Shown in pieces: positions 24,626 to 32,502 of a stretch of DNA of 63,115 bases. The stretch comes from Gemmatimonadaceae bacterium (GTDB taxonomy: Bacteria; Gemmatimonadota; Gemmatimonadetes; Gemmatimonadales; Gemmatimonadaceae): positions 1-63,115 of the forward strand of contig DATLTC010000087.1 in the NCBI GenBank assembly GCA_035533755.1, written 5' to 3'. The notes below the pieces were generated by a model. That model ran no database searches, had not been told where the DNA came from, and saw only the letters and a list, made by a program, of their open reading frames with translations. Positions within the stretch are counted from its first letter, which is position 1. Each line of letters begins with the position of its first letter. Made by a program: the position numbers and the translations under genes.

Positions 24626-27600
24626 GTGCTCACCGTTCGCACGGCGGCGGCTCTCGTCTGCGCCGCGGATTCACTCGATGCGCTCGCGGCGCTGGTCGCC
24701 GCGGTCGGCATCACGGGCGCCCCGCAGTCGCTCGATGCCCCGCACCGCGCCGAACTCAACCTTCCGGTGTCGGTGCGACACGCGCGCATTGCCGCCGGCC
24801 CCGGCCTGGCACGCGCCCTGCTCGTGCTGCTGGACGACGGCCCACCGTTGCGCGACCAACTCCCGCGTCTGGCCGCCCGCCTCCAGACGCGCGCCCCGCA
24901 CGTGTCCTGGCTGCTCGCCGTCACCGATGCCCGCGCGCCCACGGTGGCGCTCGCGGCGTGGACCGCGGAGCGCCGCCCGCCTGCCGTGCGTTGCCTCGTG
25001 GCCGACCGCGCCCACCTCGTGGACAGCGACGCCGAGACGGTGTGCGCGCTGGCCGCCGCCGCGTGCGCCGACCACGTCCTGCTGCACCTGCGGTGGACCG
25101 AGGTGTTGGGCCGCGACGCGCTCAGCCGCCGCTTCTACGGCGAATTGGAGCAGCGCGTGGCGACGATCGCCCGGTCCGCGCCCGGTAGGGTTCCGCTCGC
25201 CGAGCGCCGCGCGCTGGCGCTGCTCCACACCTCGCGCCTGCTGTTCCTCGCCTTCCTCGAAGCCAAGCGCTGGCTCGACGACGACCGGGCATTTCTGGGC
25301 AATGCGTTCGATGCCTGCATGGCGCGCAGCGGCGGATTCCACGCCCGCGTGCTGCTGCCGCTCTTCTTCGGCACGCTCAACACGCCCCGCGCGCGCCGCG
25401 CCGCCGCCGCCCGCGCGTTCGGCCGCGTCCCGTTCCTGAATGGCGGCCTATTCGCGCCCACCGCGCTCGAGCGGCGCCACCGCGATCTCCGGTTCGGCGA
25501 CGAGGCCTTCGGCGCGCTGATCGGCGGTCTGTTCACGCGCTATCGCTTCACGGCCCGGGAGGATGCCGCCACGTGGAGCGACGCCGCGATCGACCCCGAG
25601 ATGCTGGGGCATGCGTTCGAGTCGCTCATGGCCGCGGACGAGCGCCAGGACAGCGGGGCGTTCTTTACCCCGCAGCGCCTCGTGGAGCGCATCACCGATG
25701 CCGCGCTCGCCCACGCGCTCGACCAGCTCGACGTGCCCGAGCCCCAGGCCGCTCGGCTCCTCACCCAGGGCGTGGTTCCCGACGGCGACGCGGATGCACT
25801 GCGCCGGCGCCTGGCCGGCATCACCGTGCTCGACCCCGCCTGCGGATCGGGCGCGTTCCTCGTCCACGCCCTGCACCGCCTGGCGGAACTTCACGCGCGC
25901 CTCGGCGATCGCCGCGCGCTCACCGACGTGCGCCGCGACATCGTCACCCGCTCTCTGTTCGGCGTGGACCGCAATCCGATCGCCGTATGGCTGTGCGAAC
26001 TGCGGCTCTGGCTGTCGGTGGTGATCGAATGCGAGCCCGACGACCCGATGGCGGTGGAGCCGCTGCCCAACCTCGATCGCAACGTCTGCGTGGGGGACTC
26101 GCTCTCGGGCGCGGGCTTCGTCCACGCGCCGGCGGCCGGACGATCGCACGACCTCGCCCTGCTCCGCCGTCGCTACGCGCGGGCCAGCGGGACGCGCAAG
26201 GTGGCGCTCGCGCGCGTGCTCGATCGCGGCGAACGCGCCCGCGCCCTGGCGATGCTCCAACGCTCCATCGCCGGCGCGCGCCACGCGCGCGCGGAGCGCC
26301 TCGCCGCATGCCGCGCACGCGACCTGTTCGGGCAGCGCCACGGGATCTCGTCCGCCGATCGCGACGAACTGGCGGCGCTCAGACGCCGGGCCGCCGCGCT
26401 GCAACGCGAGCATCGCCGGCTGTCCGACGGCGGCGCGCTCCCCTTCTCGTTCTCCGTGCACTTTGCCGATGTGGCCGCGCGCGGCGGCTTCCACGTGGTG
26501 ATCGGCAACCCGCCCTGGGTGCGGCCGCACCGGGTGCCGGCGGCGGAGCGCGCGTCGCTCCGCCGCGCGTACACCGTGTTCCGCCATGCGGCGTGGAGCG
26601 CGGGCGCCGCGGCCGCGCATGCCAGCGCCGGATTCGCCGGCCAGGCCGATCTCTCGGCGCTGTTCGTCGAGCGCAGCGTGGCGCTGCTGCGTCCGGGCGG
26701 CGCGCTCGCCCTGCTCCTGCCGGCCAAGCTGTGGCGGTCGCTGGCCGGCGGCGGCGTGCGGCGGTTGCTCCTCGAACGCACGCGGCTCACACGCCTGGAA
26801 GATCTGTCCGACGCGCCGGCGGCGTTCGATGCCGCCGTCTATCCGTCCATCCTCGCGCTCCGGCGCGTCACCGACGGTCCGGTGCCGCCCACCACGTTCA
26901 CCGCCGCCGTGCAGCGCGGCCACGCCACCCACGCCTGGGAGCAGACACCGTCCGCCCTCGCACTGGACGATTCGCCGGGCAGCCCATGGCTGCTGCTCCC
27001 GCCCGACGTCCGGCGCGCCTTCCAGCGGCTGGACACGCATGCCACCCCGATGGCGCGGAGCGTGTTCGGGCGGCCCCTGCTGGGCGTGAAGTGCGGATAC
27101 AACGAGGCGTTCGTGGTGCGCGTGATCGACGCCCACGCCGACGTGGCGCGCATCCGCGCCGCCGACGGCCGGACGGGAGCGATCGAACGCGCGCTGCTCC
27201 GCCCCATGCTGCGCGGCGAGACCGTGGCGGCATGGCGCGCCATCCCCACCGACGAGCAGATCGTCTGGCCCTGCGACGTCCGCGGAGAACCGCTCCCGGA
27301 GCTGCCGCCGCTCGCCGAGCACTGGCTCAGGCACTGGAAGCGGCGCCTCATGGCGCGCACCGATGCCCGCCGGTCGCGCGCCTGGTGGTCGCTCTTCCGC
27401 ACCGAAGGCGCCGCCGCCGATGCGCCGCGCGTGGTCTGGGCGGACTTCGGCCGTCGCCCGCGCGCCCTCGTGCTCGCAACCGGCCACCCCGCGGTGCCGC
27501 TCAATACGTGCTACGTGGCGCGATGTCCCACCCTCGACGATGCGCGGGCGCTCGCCGCCATTCTCAACTCGTCCATCGCCGCGGCGTGGCTGCACGTGCT

Positions 27601-27835
27601 CGCCGAGCCCGCGCGCGGCAACTTCCGTCGTTATCTGGGCTGGACCATGGCCCGGCTCCCATTGCCGCGGGACTGGCCGCGCGCCCGGCGCCTGCTCGCG
27701 CCGCGCGTCGCCGAACTCGAACAGCGGCTCGATCTCGACGACATCCCGCCGGCCGAACTCACGCGCGCGGTGCTCCGGGCGTACGGACTGCAACCGCGCG
27801 CCGTGGCGCCCCTCATCGCGTGGACCACGCCGTGA
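24626..27835 (+). CDS. N6-adenine DNA methylase, Eco57I/PglX-like (1069 aa)
   Basis: A large SAM-dependent adenine methylase. Residues 1-340 are an N-terminal region containing the family's LLFLAFLEAKRWL (about 205-217) and FLNGGLF (about 270-276). DSGAFFTPQRLVERI (342-356) opens the methylase core. Motif I is VLDPACGSGAF (401-411), then LFGVDRNPIAVWLCELRLWL (444-463) and the catalytic motif IV IGNPPW (about 624-629). LLRPGGALALLLPAKLWRS follows, then a target-recognition-like C terminus with GVKCGYNEAFVV (about 817-828). I see no PD-(D/E)xK nuclease motif in the N terminus, so it seems a methylase only. Start GTG 24626. Its stop overlaps the helicase GTG (GTGA), so both are coupled. Confidence 0.9.
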   Translation: MLTVRTAAALVCAADSLDALAALVAAVGITGAPQSLDAPHRAELNLPVSVRHARIAAGPGLARALLVLLDDGPPLRDQLPRLAARLQTRAPHVSWLLAVTDARAPTVALAAWTAERRPPAVRCLVADRAHLVDSDAETVCALAAAACADHVLLHLRWTEVLGRDALSRRFYGELEQRVATIARSAPGRVPLAERRALALLHTSRLLFLAFLEAKRWLDDDRAFLGNAFDACMARSGGFHARVLLPLFFGTLNTPRARRAAAARAFGRVPFLNGGLFAPTALERRHRDLRFGDEAFGALIGGLFTRYRFTAREDAATWSDAAIDPEMLGHAFESLMAADERQDSGAFFTPQRLVERITDAALAHALDQLDVPEPQAARLLTQGVVPDGDADALRRRLAGITVLDPACGSGAFLVHALHRLAELHARLGDRRALTDVRRDIVTRSLFGVDRNPIAVWLCELRLWLSVVIECEPDDPMAVEPLPNLDRNVCVGDSLSGAGFVHAPAAGRSHDLALLRRRYARASGTRKVALARVLDRGERARALAMLQRSIAGARHARAERLAACRARDLFGQRHGISSADRDELAALRRRAAALQREHRRLSDGGALPFSFSVHFADVAARGGFHVVIGNPPWVRPHRVPAAERASLRRAYTVFRHAAWSAGAAAAHASAGFAGQADLSALFVERSVALLRPGGALALLLPAKLWRSLAGGGVRRLLLERTRLTRLEDLSDAPAAFDAAVYPSILALRRVTDGPVPPTTFTAAVQRGHATHAWEQTPSALALDDSPGSPWLLLPPDVRRAFQRLDTHATPMARSVFGRPLLGVKCGYNEAFVVRVIDAHADVARIRAADGRTGAIERALLRPMLRGETVAAWRAIPTDEQIVWPCDVRGEPLPELPPLAEHWLRHWKRRLMARTDARRSRAWWSLFRTEGAAADAPRVVWADFGRRPRALVLATGHPAVPLNTCYVARCPTLDDARALAAILNSSIAAAWLHVLAEPARGNFRRYLGWTMARLPLPRDWPRARRLLAPRVAELEQRLDLDDIPPAELTRAVLRAYGLQPRAVAPLIAWTTP

Positions 27836-30057
27836 ACTACTCCCGCGTCGAGGCGAGCGCCGCCCGCGCCCGGATCGCCCGGGCCTGGCTCGGCGCGCAC
27901 GGCCAGGCCACCGTGGGCACGATCACGCTCCACGCCCACCAGCGCGCCGCCGCCGGCCGGCTGCGCGCCCTCCTTGCCGACACGCGCGGCGCCATGCTCG
28001 CCGACGCCGTGGGCCTGGGCAAGACGTACACGGCCCTCGCCGTAGCCCGCGACGCCGCGCGATTGGTGATCGTCGCCCCCGCCTCGCTGCGCGCCATGTG
28101 GCGCGAGGCCCTCTCCGCGGCCGGCGCGACCGCCACGTTCGTGTCGTTCCAGGCGCTCAGTCGCGGCGGCGCTACGCCCGCCGCCGATTTCGTGATCGTC
28201 GACGAGGCCCACCATGCGCGCAATCCGGGCACGCGCCGCTATCGCCGCCTGGCGAGCCTCTGCGCCGACGCATCGGTGTTGCTGCTCTCGGCAACGCCCG
28301 TCCACAACCGCGCCGGCGATCTCCGCGCCCAGCTCGCGCTCTTTCTGGGCGAGCGCGCCTGGGTCGTGTCCGAGGAGGAGCTGGCCCGCCATGTCGTCAA
28401 GCGCGATGCCGCCGATCTCGAGAACACCGAGCCGGCCGGCGTACTGCCCACGGCATCCGACACGCGATGGATCGACGTGGGCGACGACGTCGATCTGCTG
28501 CGCGAGATCGTCGGGCTGCCGGCCGGCGTGCCGGTGCAGGACGGCGGCGACGCGGGCGCCCTCGTCACGCTCTCGCTCGTGCGCCAATGGGCGTCCAGCC
28601 GCGCCGCCCTCCGCGCGGCGTTGCGCCGCCGCCTGGCGCAGGCCACCGCGCTGCTCGCCGCGTTCGCCGAGGGCCGGTACCCCACGCGCGCGCAGCTCCA
28701 CGCCTGGTGCTACGCCGACGGCGCGCTGCAACTCGCCTTTCCGCAGCTCGCGGCCGATCACGTGGTGGAACGTCCCGAGGCGTTGGCCGCCGACGCCCAA
28801 CGCCATGCCGCGGGCGTGCAGGCGCTGCTGCGCCGCTTGGCCCACGCGCCCGATCCGGACGACGCGCGCGCCGATGCGCTGCTGCGCATTCGCGCCGCGC
28901 ACCCGGACGCTCCGATGATCGTGTTCGCCGAGTTCGCGGCCACGGTCAATGCACTGTATGCGCGGCTGCGCCGGTACGGCGGCGTGGCCATGCTCACCGC
29001 GCGCGGCGGCGTCGTGGCCGGCGGGCCCGTCTCGCGGCGCGAATTGCTCGCCCAGCTGGGGCCGTCGGGCGCCCGCGAGCGCGCGCCGGCGGATCGGGTC
29101 ACCATGCTCATCGCCACCGACCTGCTCAGCGAGGGCGTCAACCTGCAGGAGGCAGCCATCGTCGTGCACGCCGACCTGCCGTGGAGTCCGGCCCGGGGCG
29201 AGCAGCGGGTGGGCCGCGTGCGCCGCCTCGCCTCGCGCCACGCCCAGGTGCATGTCTACGCGCTCCGTCCACCGGCCCCCGCCGAGGAGCTGTTGCAGAT
29301 GGAGCGCCGGCTCCGCGACAAGATCGCCGCCGCGGCACGCGCCGTGGGTGTGCGCGGCACGATCATGCCGCGGCTGTTCGGCATCGCCGCCCACTCGCCG
29401 CCTATGCTGCGCGCCCAGACCGCCGTGACGGCGCTGCTCGACGGCTGGCGGTCGCCCGACCGCGCGGCCACGGCGGCCGCGCCGATCGTCGCCGCCGTGC
29501 GCGCGGAGCGCGGCGGCATGCTCGCCCTGCTCACGCGGCCCGGACGCGTGGAACTGGTGGCGGACCTCGGCCGCGGCGTGAGCGACGCGCTCGATCAGGT
29601 GCTCGACGCGGCGGGCCGCGCGGCGGGGCCCGATGTGCCGGTGGCGGATGCCGCGGTCGATGCGGCCCTGGCGCGCGTCGCCGACTGGCTGCGCGACCGG
29701 GACTCGCTGGCGGTGGTGGAGCTCGCGTCGACCGGCCCGGCGCGGGCGCGCCGCCGGCTGCTGCACCGCATCGATGCGATCGCGTCGGGCAGCCCCCGCC
29801 ATCTCCGCGGCCGCTACCTGCCGTTGGCCCGCGCCGCCCGCCGCGCCGCCACGTCCACCTTCGGCGCCGGCGCCGAACGGGTGCTGCGCGAGTTGGCCGA
29901 GGCGCGGATGCCCGACGACGCCTGGCTCAACGCCGTGCGGACGTTCGCCGATCTGCACGCGCGCGACGACGCGGACGGCACACCGTCCGCGATCGCCGTC
30001 CTGATCGTGCTCGTTCCTAGCGCTTGGGCGGCACCGGCTGCGGCGGGCCCGCCGTGA
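27832..30057 (+). CDS. SNF2-type superfamily 2 helicase partnered with the DNA methylase
   Basis: A 741-residue SF2 ATPase. Walker A is ADAVGLGKTYT (about 57-67), motif II VDEAHHARN (about 123-131), motif III LLLSATPVHNRAGDL, motif V IATDLLSEGVNLQEA (about 424-438) and motif VI EQRVGRVRRLA. This is the SNF2/RapA-like arrangement seen in helicases of DNA-modification and defence systems. The C-terminal 250 residues are helical, Ala/Arg-rich and unassigned; no PLD (HxK) or other nuclease motif is visible. GTG 27832 overlaps the methylase stop. The 3' end overlaps the convergent lipoprotein gene by 41 bases. Probably a translocase working with the methylase. Confidence 0.85.
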   Translation: MNYSRVEASAARARIARAWLGAHGQATVGTITLHAHQRAAAGRLRALLADTRGAMLADAVGLGKTYTALAVARDAARLVIVAPASLRAMWREALSAAGATATFVSFQALSRGGATPAADFVIVDEAHHARNPGTRRYRRLASLCADASVLLLSATPVHNRAGDLRAQLALFLGERAWVVSEEELARHVVKRDAADLENTEPAGVLPTASDTRWIDVGDDVDLLREIVGLPAGVPVQDGGDAGALVTLSLVRQWASSRAALRAALRRRLAQATALLAAFAEGRYPTRAQLHAWCYADGALQLAFPQLAADHVVERPEALAADAQRHAAGVQALLRRLAHAPDPDDARADALLRIRAAHPDAPMIVFAEFAATVNALYARLRRYGGVAMLTARGGVVAGGPVSRRELLAQLGPSGARERAPADRVTMLIATDLLSEGVNLQEAAIVVHADLPWSPARGEQRVGRVRRLASRHAQVHVYALRPPAPAEELLQMERRLRDKIAAAARAVGVRGTIMPRLFGIAAHSPPMLRAQTAVTALLDGWRSPDRAATAAAPIVAAVRAERGGMLALLTRPGRVELVADLGRGVSDALDQVLDAAGRAAGPDVPVADAAVDAALARVADWLRDRDSLAVVELASTGPARARRRLLHRIDAIASGSPRHLRGRYLPLARAARRAATSTFGAGAERVLRELAEARMPDDAWLNAVRTFADLHARDDADGTPSAIAVLIVLVPSAWAAPAAAGPP

Positions 30058-30550
30058 TCGCGTCGCCGATGCGCTCGCGCTGCTCGTCGCGGCGGCTGTC
30101 CAGCAGCGCGAGCAGATTGGCCGACTGGATGAGCGACCGCTCGGCGCGGATGGTCTGCGGATCGTTGTAGCCAACGAATTGCGTGGTGTCGAGCGCCGCC
30201 ACCGCCGCCTTGCGCGCCGCCGAGTCGGGAAAGAAGTACAGCGCGAGCGTGGCGCTGCCCACATGGTAGAGCACCCCCGGCGTGGCGACTCCAGGTTCGT
30301 GGGCCGCCGCCGAATCGCGCCGCACGCCGAGCCCGGCGCGGATCAGGCGATCCAGCACACTGCACTCCTTCCACCGGCCGTCGGCCGGACAGGGCGCCTG
30401 CAATGCCGCCTCACCGGCCGGCGCCTGGACGGCGCTGTCGGCCCGCGCCGCGGCCGACTTGCCAGTCGAGCCGCCGCACGCCGCGACGAGCGTCGCGCCG
30501 GCGATTGCCAGCGCGCCCGCGTGCGCGAGCTCCGCGATCGATGGTTTCAT
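30017..30550 (-). CDS. Predicted lipoprotein, 177 aa
   Basis: The N terminus MKPSIAELAHAGALAIAGATLVAACGG is a lipoprotein signal with lipobox LVAAC. The mature part has Cys-rich segment PCPADGRWKECSVLDRLIRAGLGV, then LYHVGSATLALYFFPDSAARKAAVAALD and a Pro-rich end. No family recognised; the sequence looks like a small periplasmic protein with one compact domain. The 3' end overlaps the helicase 3' end by 41 bases, tail to tail. It starts 55 bases after the phhA stop on the same strand, with a GC hairpin between. Confidence 0.7.
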   Translation of the reverse strand: MKPSIAELAHAGALAIAGATLVAACGGSTGKSAAARADSAVQAPAGEAALQAPCPADGRWKECSVLDRLIRAGLGVRRDSAAAHEPGVATPGVLYHVGSATLALYFFPDSAARKAAVAALDTTQFVGYNDPQTIRAERSLIQSANLLALLDSRRDEQRERIGDAITAGPPQPVPPKR

Positions 30551-30572
30551 CCGCGGAACATGCCACCGCGCG

Positions 30573-30595
30573 TGCGCCGGCGACAGGCCGGCGCA
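30573..30595 (-). terminator. GC hairpin after phhA
   Basis: TGCGCCGG (30573-30580) and CCGGCGCA (30588-30595) form a perfect 8-base stem with loop CGACAGG, 11 bases after the phhA stop. No T-run follows, so it may be only a pause site or mRNA 3'-end stabiliser. Confidence 0.35.
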
Positions 30596-30605
30596 GCGCG
30601 CGCCG

Positions 30606-31367
30606 TCACACCGTCGCCGGAATGCCGAGCCGCTCCGCCGCTTCCTGCGCGGCGTGGAACAGCAATCCGAACGTGTCGATCACGAACAGCACGTCCTGCA
30701 CACGATCGATCTCGAACGGCTGCGCGAGCACGGCGTCCACCGAGAACGGCCGGCGGTCGCAACCAGGCCCCAGGGCATTGGCGGAGTCGGCGTGCGACGA
30801 GATCAGCCCGCTCCCGTAGACCTTCACCTCCCCCGCCTCCTTCACGAGACCGAACTCCACCGTGAACCAGAACAGGCGCGCCATGCCCTGGATCTGCTCC
30901 TCGCGCTCGGCGCGGCAGGCGATCTGTCCGAACCGCTGCAGGTAGTCGGCAAACGCCGGGCTCGCGTGCAGCGGCACGTGGCCGAATACGTCGTGGAAGA
31001 TGTCGGGCTCCGGCAGGTAGTCCAGCTGCTCGCGCGGCCGCACGCTGACCGTGGTGGGAAAGGTCCGCGCGGCGAGGCAGCGAAAGAACTCCGGCGCCGG
31101 CAGGAAGCCCGCCACCGGGGCCGCCTTCCACCCCGTGAGCACGCTCAGCTTCTCGTTCACCACGCTTAGATCCGGCACGCAGTCGGGGCAGAGCCCGATG
31201 CGCTCGGCGCCGCGCAGATACACCTCGCTGCCATGGCGCGCCAGGTCGGCCATGCGGCGTCCATAGAGCACCGCCCAGACGTCGTGCTGTTCGGCCGTGT
31301 AGTCGTTCCACCGCTGCTCGATGAATTCGGGCTCCGGGATGCGCACCTTCTGGCTGACGTCCAGCAT
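30606..31367 (-). CDS. phhA: Phenylalanine 4-monooxygenase
   Basis: Iron- and tetrahydropterin-dependent hydroxylase converting phenylalanine to tyrosine; 253 residues, the normal size of the bacterial enzyme without an ACT domain. The iron ligands are visible: His125 and His130 in DIFHDVFGHVPLH and Glu171 in FWFTVEFGL. Substrate-site segments RPREQLDYLPEPD and KVYGSGLISSHADS are intact. The ATG at 31367 is preceded by GAGG. It lies 18 bases downstream of an intrinsic terminator (31386-31422) and 78 bases downstream of a Tyr/Trp-rich leader ORF, suggesting attenuation by charged tRNA. Its cofactor-recycling partner, pterin-4a-carbinolamine dehydratase, is at 45190-45477. Confidence 0.95.
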   Translation of the reverse strand: MLDVSQKVRIPEPEFIEQRWNDYTAEQHDVWAVLYGRRMADLARHGSEVYLRGAERIGLCPDCVPDLSVVNEKLSVLTGWKAAPVAGFLPAPEFFRCLAARTFPTTVSVRPREQLDYLPEPDIFHDVFGHVPLHASPAFADYLQRFGQIACRAEREEQIQGMARLFWFTVEFGLVKEAGEVKVYGSGLISSHADSANALGPGCDRRPFSVDAVLAQPFEIDRVQDVLFVIDTFGLLFHAAQEAAERLGIPATV

Positions 31368-31385
31368 GCTGACCTCGCGTGGGTG

Positions 31386-31422
31386 AAATAAAAAAGGCGG
31401 CCCGTGTGGAACACGGACCGCC
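31386..31422 (-). terminator. Intrinsic terminator (attenuator) in the phhA leader
   Basis: On the minus strand GGCGGTCCGTGT (31422-31411), loop TCC and ACACGGGCCGCC (31407-31396) form a 12-pair stem with one G-T wobble, followed at once by TTTTTTATTT (31395-31386). It lies 18 bases upstream of the phhA ATG rather than after a gene, as expected for an attenuator. The 3' arm's CACACGGGCCG is repeated exactly inside the leader ORF at 31481-31471, so the 5' arm has two possible partners. Confidence 0.85.
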
Positions 31423-31445
31423 TGAGGATTTGCTGCAGCGCTCGA

Positions 31446-31529
31446 CTAGCTACGCCCACGCCTCCGGCTTCGGCCCGTGTGAGAGGTCGAATACCAGTAA
31501 TAGCGATAGGCGCAGGTCGGCGTCTGCAT
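31446..31529 (-). CDS. Putative phhA leader peptide (27 aa, Tyr/Trp-rich)
   Basis: A short ORF, ATG 31529 to TAG 31446, with aromatic run AYRYYWYSTSH at residues 7-17 (Tyr8, Tyr10, Tyr11, Trp12, Tyr13) followed by an Arg-rich tail. Four Tyr codons and one Trp codon within six codons, immediately before an alternative RNA-pairing segment and a terminator, are the hallmarks of a transcription-attenuation leader. Tyrosine is the product of PhhA, so stalling for lack of charged tRNA-Tyr would logically raise phhA expression. No ribosome-binding site precedes the ATG; it may be read from a leaderless mRNA. Confidence 0.7.
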   Translation of the reverse strand: MQTPTCAYRYYWYSTSHTGRSRRRGRS

Positions 31530-31536
31530 GGGCCGA

Positions 31537-31565
31537 ACGATGGCGCGCCGGAGGCGGACTGTCAA
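31537..31565 (-). promoter_or_regulatory. Putative promoter of the leader-phhA unit
   Basis: A perfect -35 TTGACA (31565-31560), 17-base spacer, then CATCGT (31542-31537; 3/6 to the -10 consensus). The leader ATG begins 7 bases after the -10, so transcription would start at or next to it. It lies in the short gap after the upstream small membrane protein gene, allowing phhA to be transcribed on its own. Confidence 0.55.
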
Positions 31566-31570
31566 GCGCG

Positions 31571-31969
31571 TCACGAGTCGTCGGCTTCGATGTCGAGGTG
31601 GAACCGGTGCAGGAACCGGCGCGCCACCGGGGCGAGCAGCACGCCCACCGACGTGATGAACACGACGCCGCTGAACAGCGCATAGAACGACTCGAACCAC
31701 TTGCCGGCGCTGTTCGTCACCGGATTCACGGGGCCCATGCCCGACAGGATCATGCTCGCGTTCACCAGCGAGTCGAGCCACCCCAGACTCGCCGTGATGT
31801 GGTAGCCGCACACGCCGATCATCAGGGCGCCGAACACCATCCCGGTGCCGAGCACGAAATTCCGCACGAGATGGCGGACGAACGTCTGCTGTGGCGGCAG
31901 CGGCTTGTAGCGGCGCAGCCGGCGCACCGGCGCGGGGCGCGGATCGTGGAACGGCGGGGGCGAGGTCAT
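31571..31969 (-). CDS. Small membrane protein, ion-channel-like, unknown function
   Basis: A 132-residue protein with a cytosolic Arg/Pro-rich N terminus and two helices (NFVLGTGMVFGALMIGVCGYHI, about 36-57; ESFYALFSGVVFITSVGVLLAPVARRFLHRFHL, about 90-122). Between them LVNASMILSGMGPVN occupies the place of a pore loop in two-helix channels, but there is no TxGYG filter. I recognise the pattern as a widespread unannotated family of small proteins ending in RFLHRFHL; its function is unknown to me. It follows the DinB gene by 10 bases on the same strand. Confidence 0.7.
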   Translation of the reverse strand: MTSPPPFHDPRPAPVRRLRRYKPLPPQQTFVRHLVRNFVLGTGMVFGALMIGVCGYHITASLGWLDSLVNASMILSGMGPVNPVTNSAGKWFESFYALFSGVVFITSVGVLLAPVARRFLHRFHLDIEADDS

Positions 31970-31979
31970 GGATGTCGGG

Positions 31980-32459
31980 TCAGGCCGATTGGCGGGTTGC
32001 GGCCGGCGCGCCGCGGACGAAGGCGATGAAGTCGGTGGGCTGCGGCGTGTCGCCCGCGGCCCGCACCAGCGCCGCGATCTGCCCGCGATGGTACGACCCG
32101 TGCATCACCACCTGGGTCAGCATCTCCTCCACCGTCGACTCGAACTCCTGCCCCGCGGAATTCCGGTATCGCACCGAACGCGCCAGCCCCGCCGGCTCGA
32201 GCGCGCCGAGGAACGCCACGTACGCGGCGTGGTTCTCCGCCACGAGCGCGTCGCACTCCACCGCCGAGAGCGTCGGCCACACCGACATGCGCGCCGGCGT
32301 GCCGAGCATGCGATGGAGCCACACGTGCTCGGCGGCCAGCAGGTGGGCGAACAACGCGAGCGCGTGGGCGGGCAGATGCTCGCTCTCGACGAGCGACTGC
32401 AGGGTGCGCTCGTCCGCCCACTGCGCGTGGGCGTACAACCGCTTGAAATGCGCGATCAT
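31980..32459 (-). CDS. DinB family protein
   Basis: A 159-residue four-helix-bundle protein of the DinB/YfiT superfamily. The three metal-ligand histidines are recognisable: HLLAAEHVWLHRML (about 38-51) and HGSYHRGQIAALV (about 119-131). Members include metal-dependent thiol S-transferases and hydrolases; the DNA-damage link of the name does not predict function. It begins 43 bases after the alkyltransferase-like gene on the same strand and precedes the small membrane protein gene by 10 bases. Confidence 0.88.
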   Translation of the reverse strand: MIAHFKRLYAHAQWADERTLQSLVESEHLPAHALALFAHLLAAEHVWLHRMLGTPARMSVWPTLSAVECDALVAENHAAYVAFLGALEPAGLARSVRYRNSAGQEFESTVEEMLTQVVMHGSYHRGQIAALVRAAGDTPQPTDFIAFVRGAPAATRQSA

Positions 32460-32502
32460 TGAGTCTCCTCCAACGCGGTACTTTCGCGCAGGACGTTAGC
32501 GA

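Noticed and set aside
25573-27831. Apparent 1494-residue ORF continuing into the helicase gene
   Set aside because: The part before 27832 is an Arg/Pro-rich frame antiparallel in quality to the methylase, which has all catalytic motifs; the real helicase starts at GTG 27832.
29400-30057. PLD-type or other nuclease domain in the helicase C terminus
   Set aside because: No HxKx4D or PD-(D/E)xK motif could be found; the region is helical and Ala/Arg-rich.
31386-31565. T-box riboswitch for phhA
   Set aside because: No T-box or specifier-loop elements are visible, while a translated Tyr-rich leader ORF and a terminator are; the attenuation model fits better.
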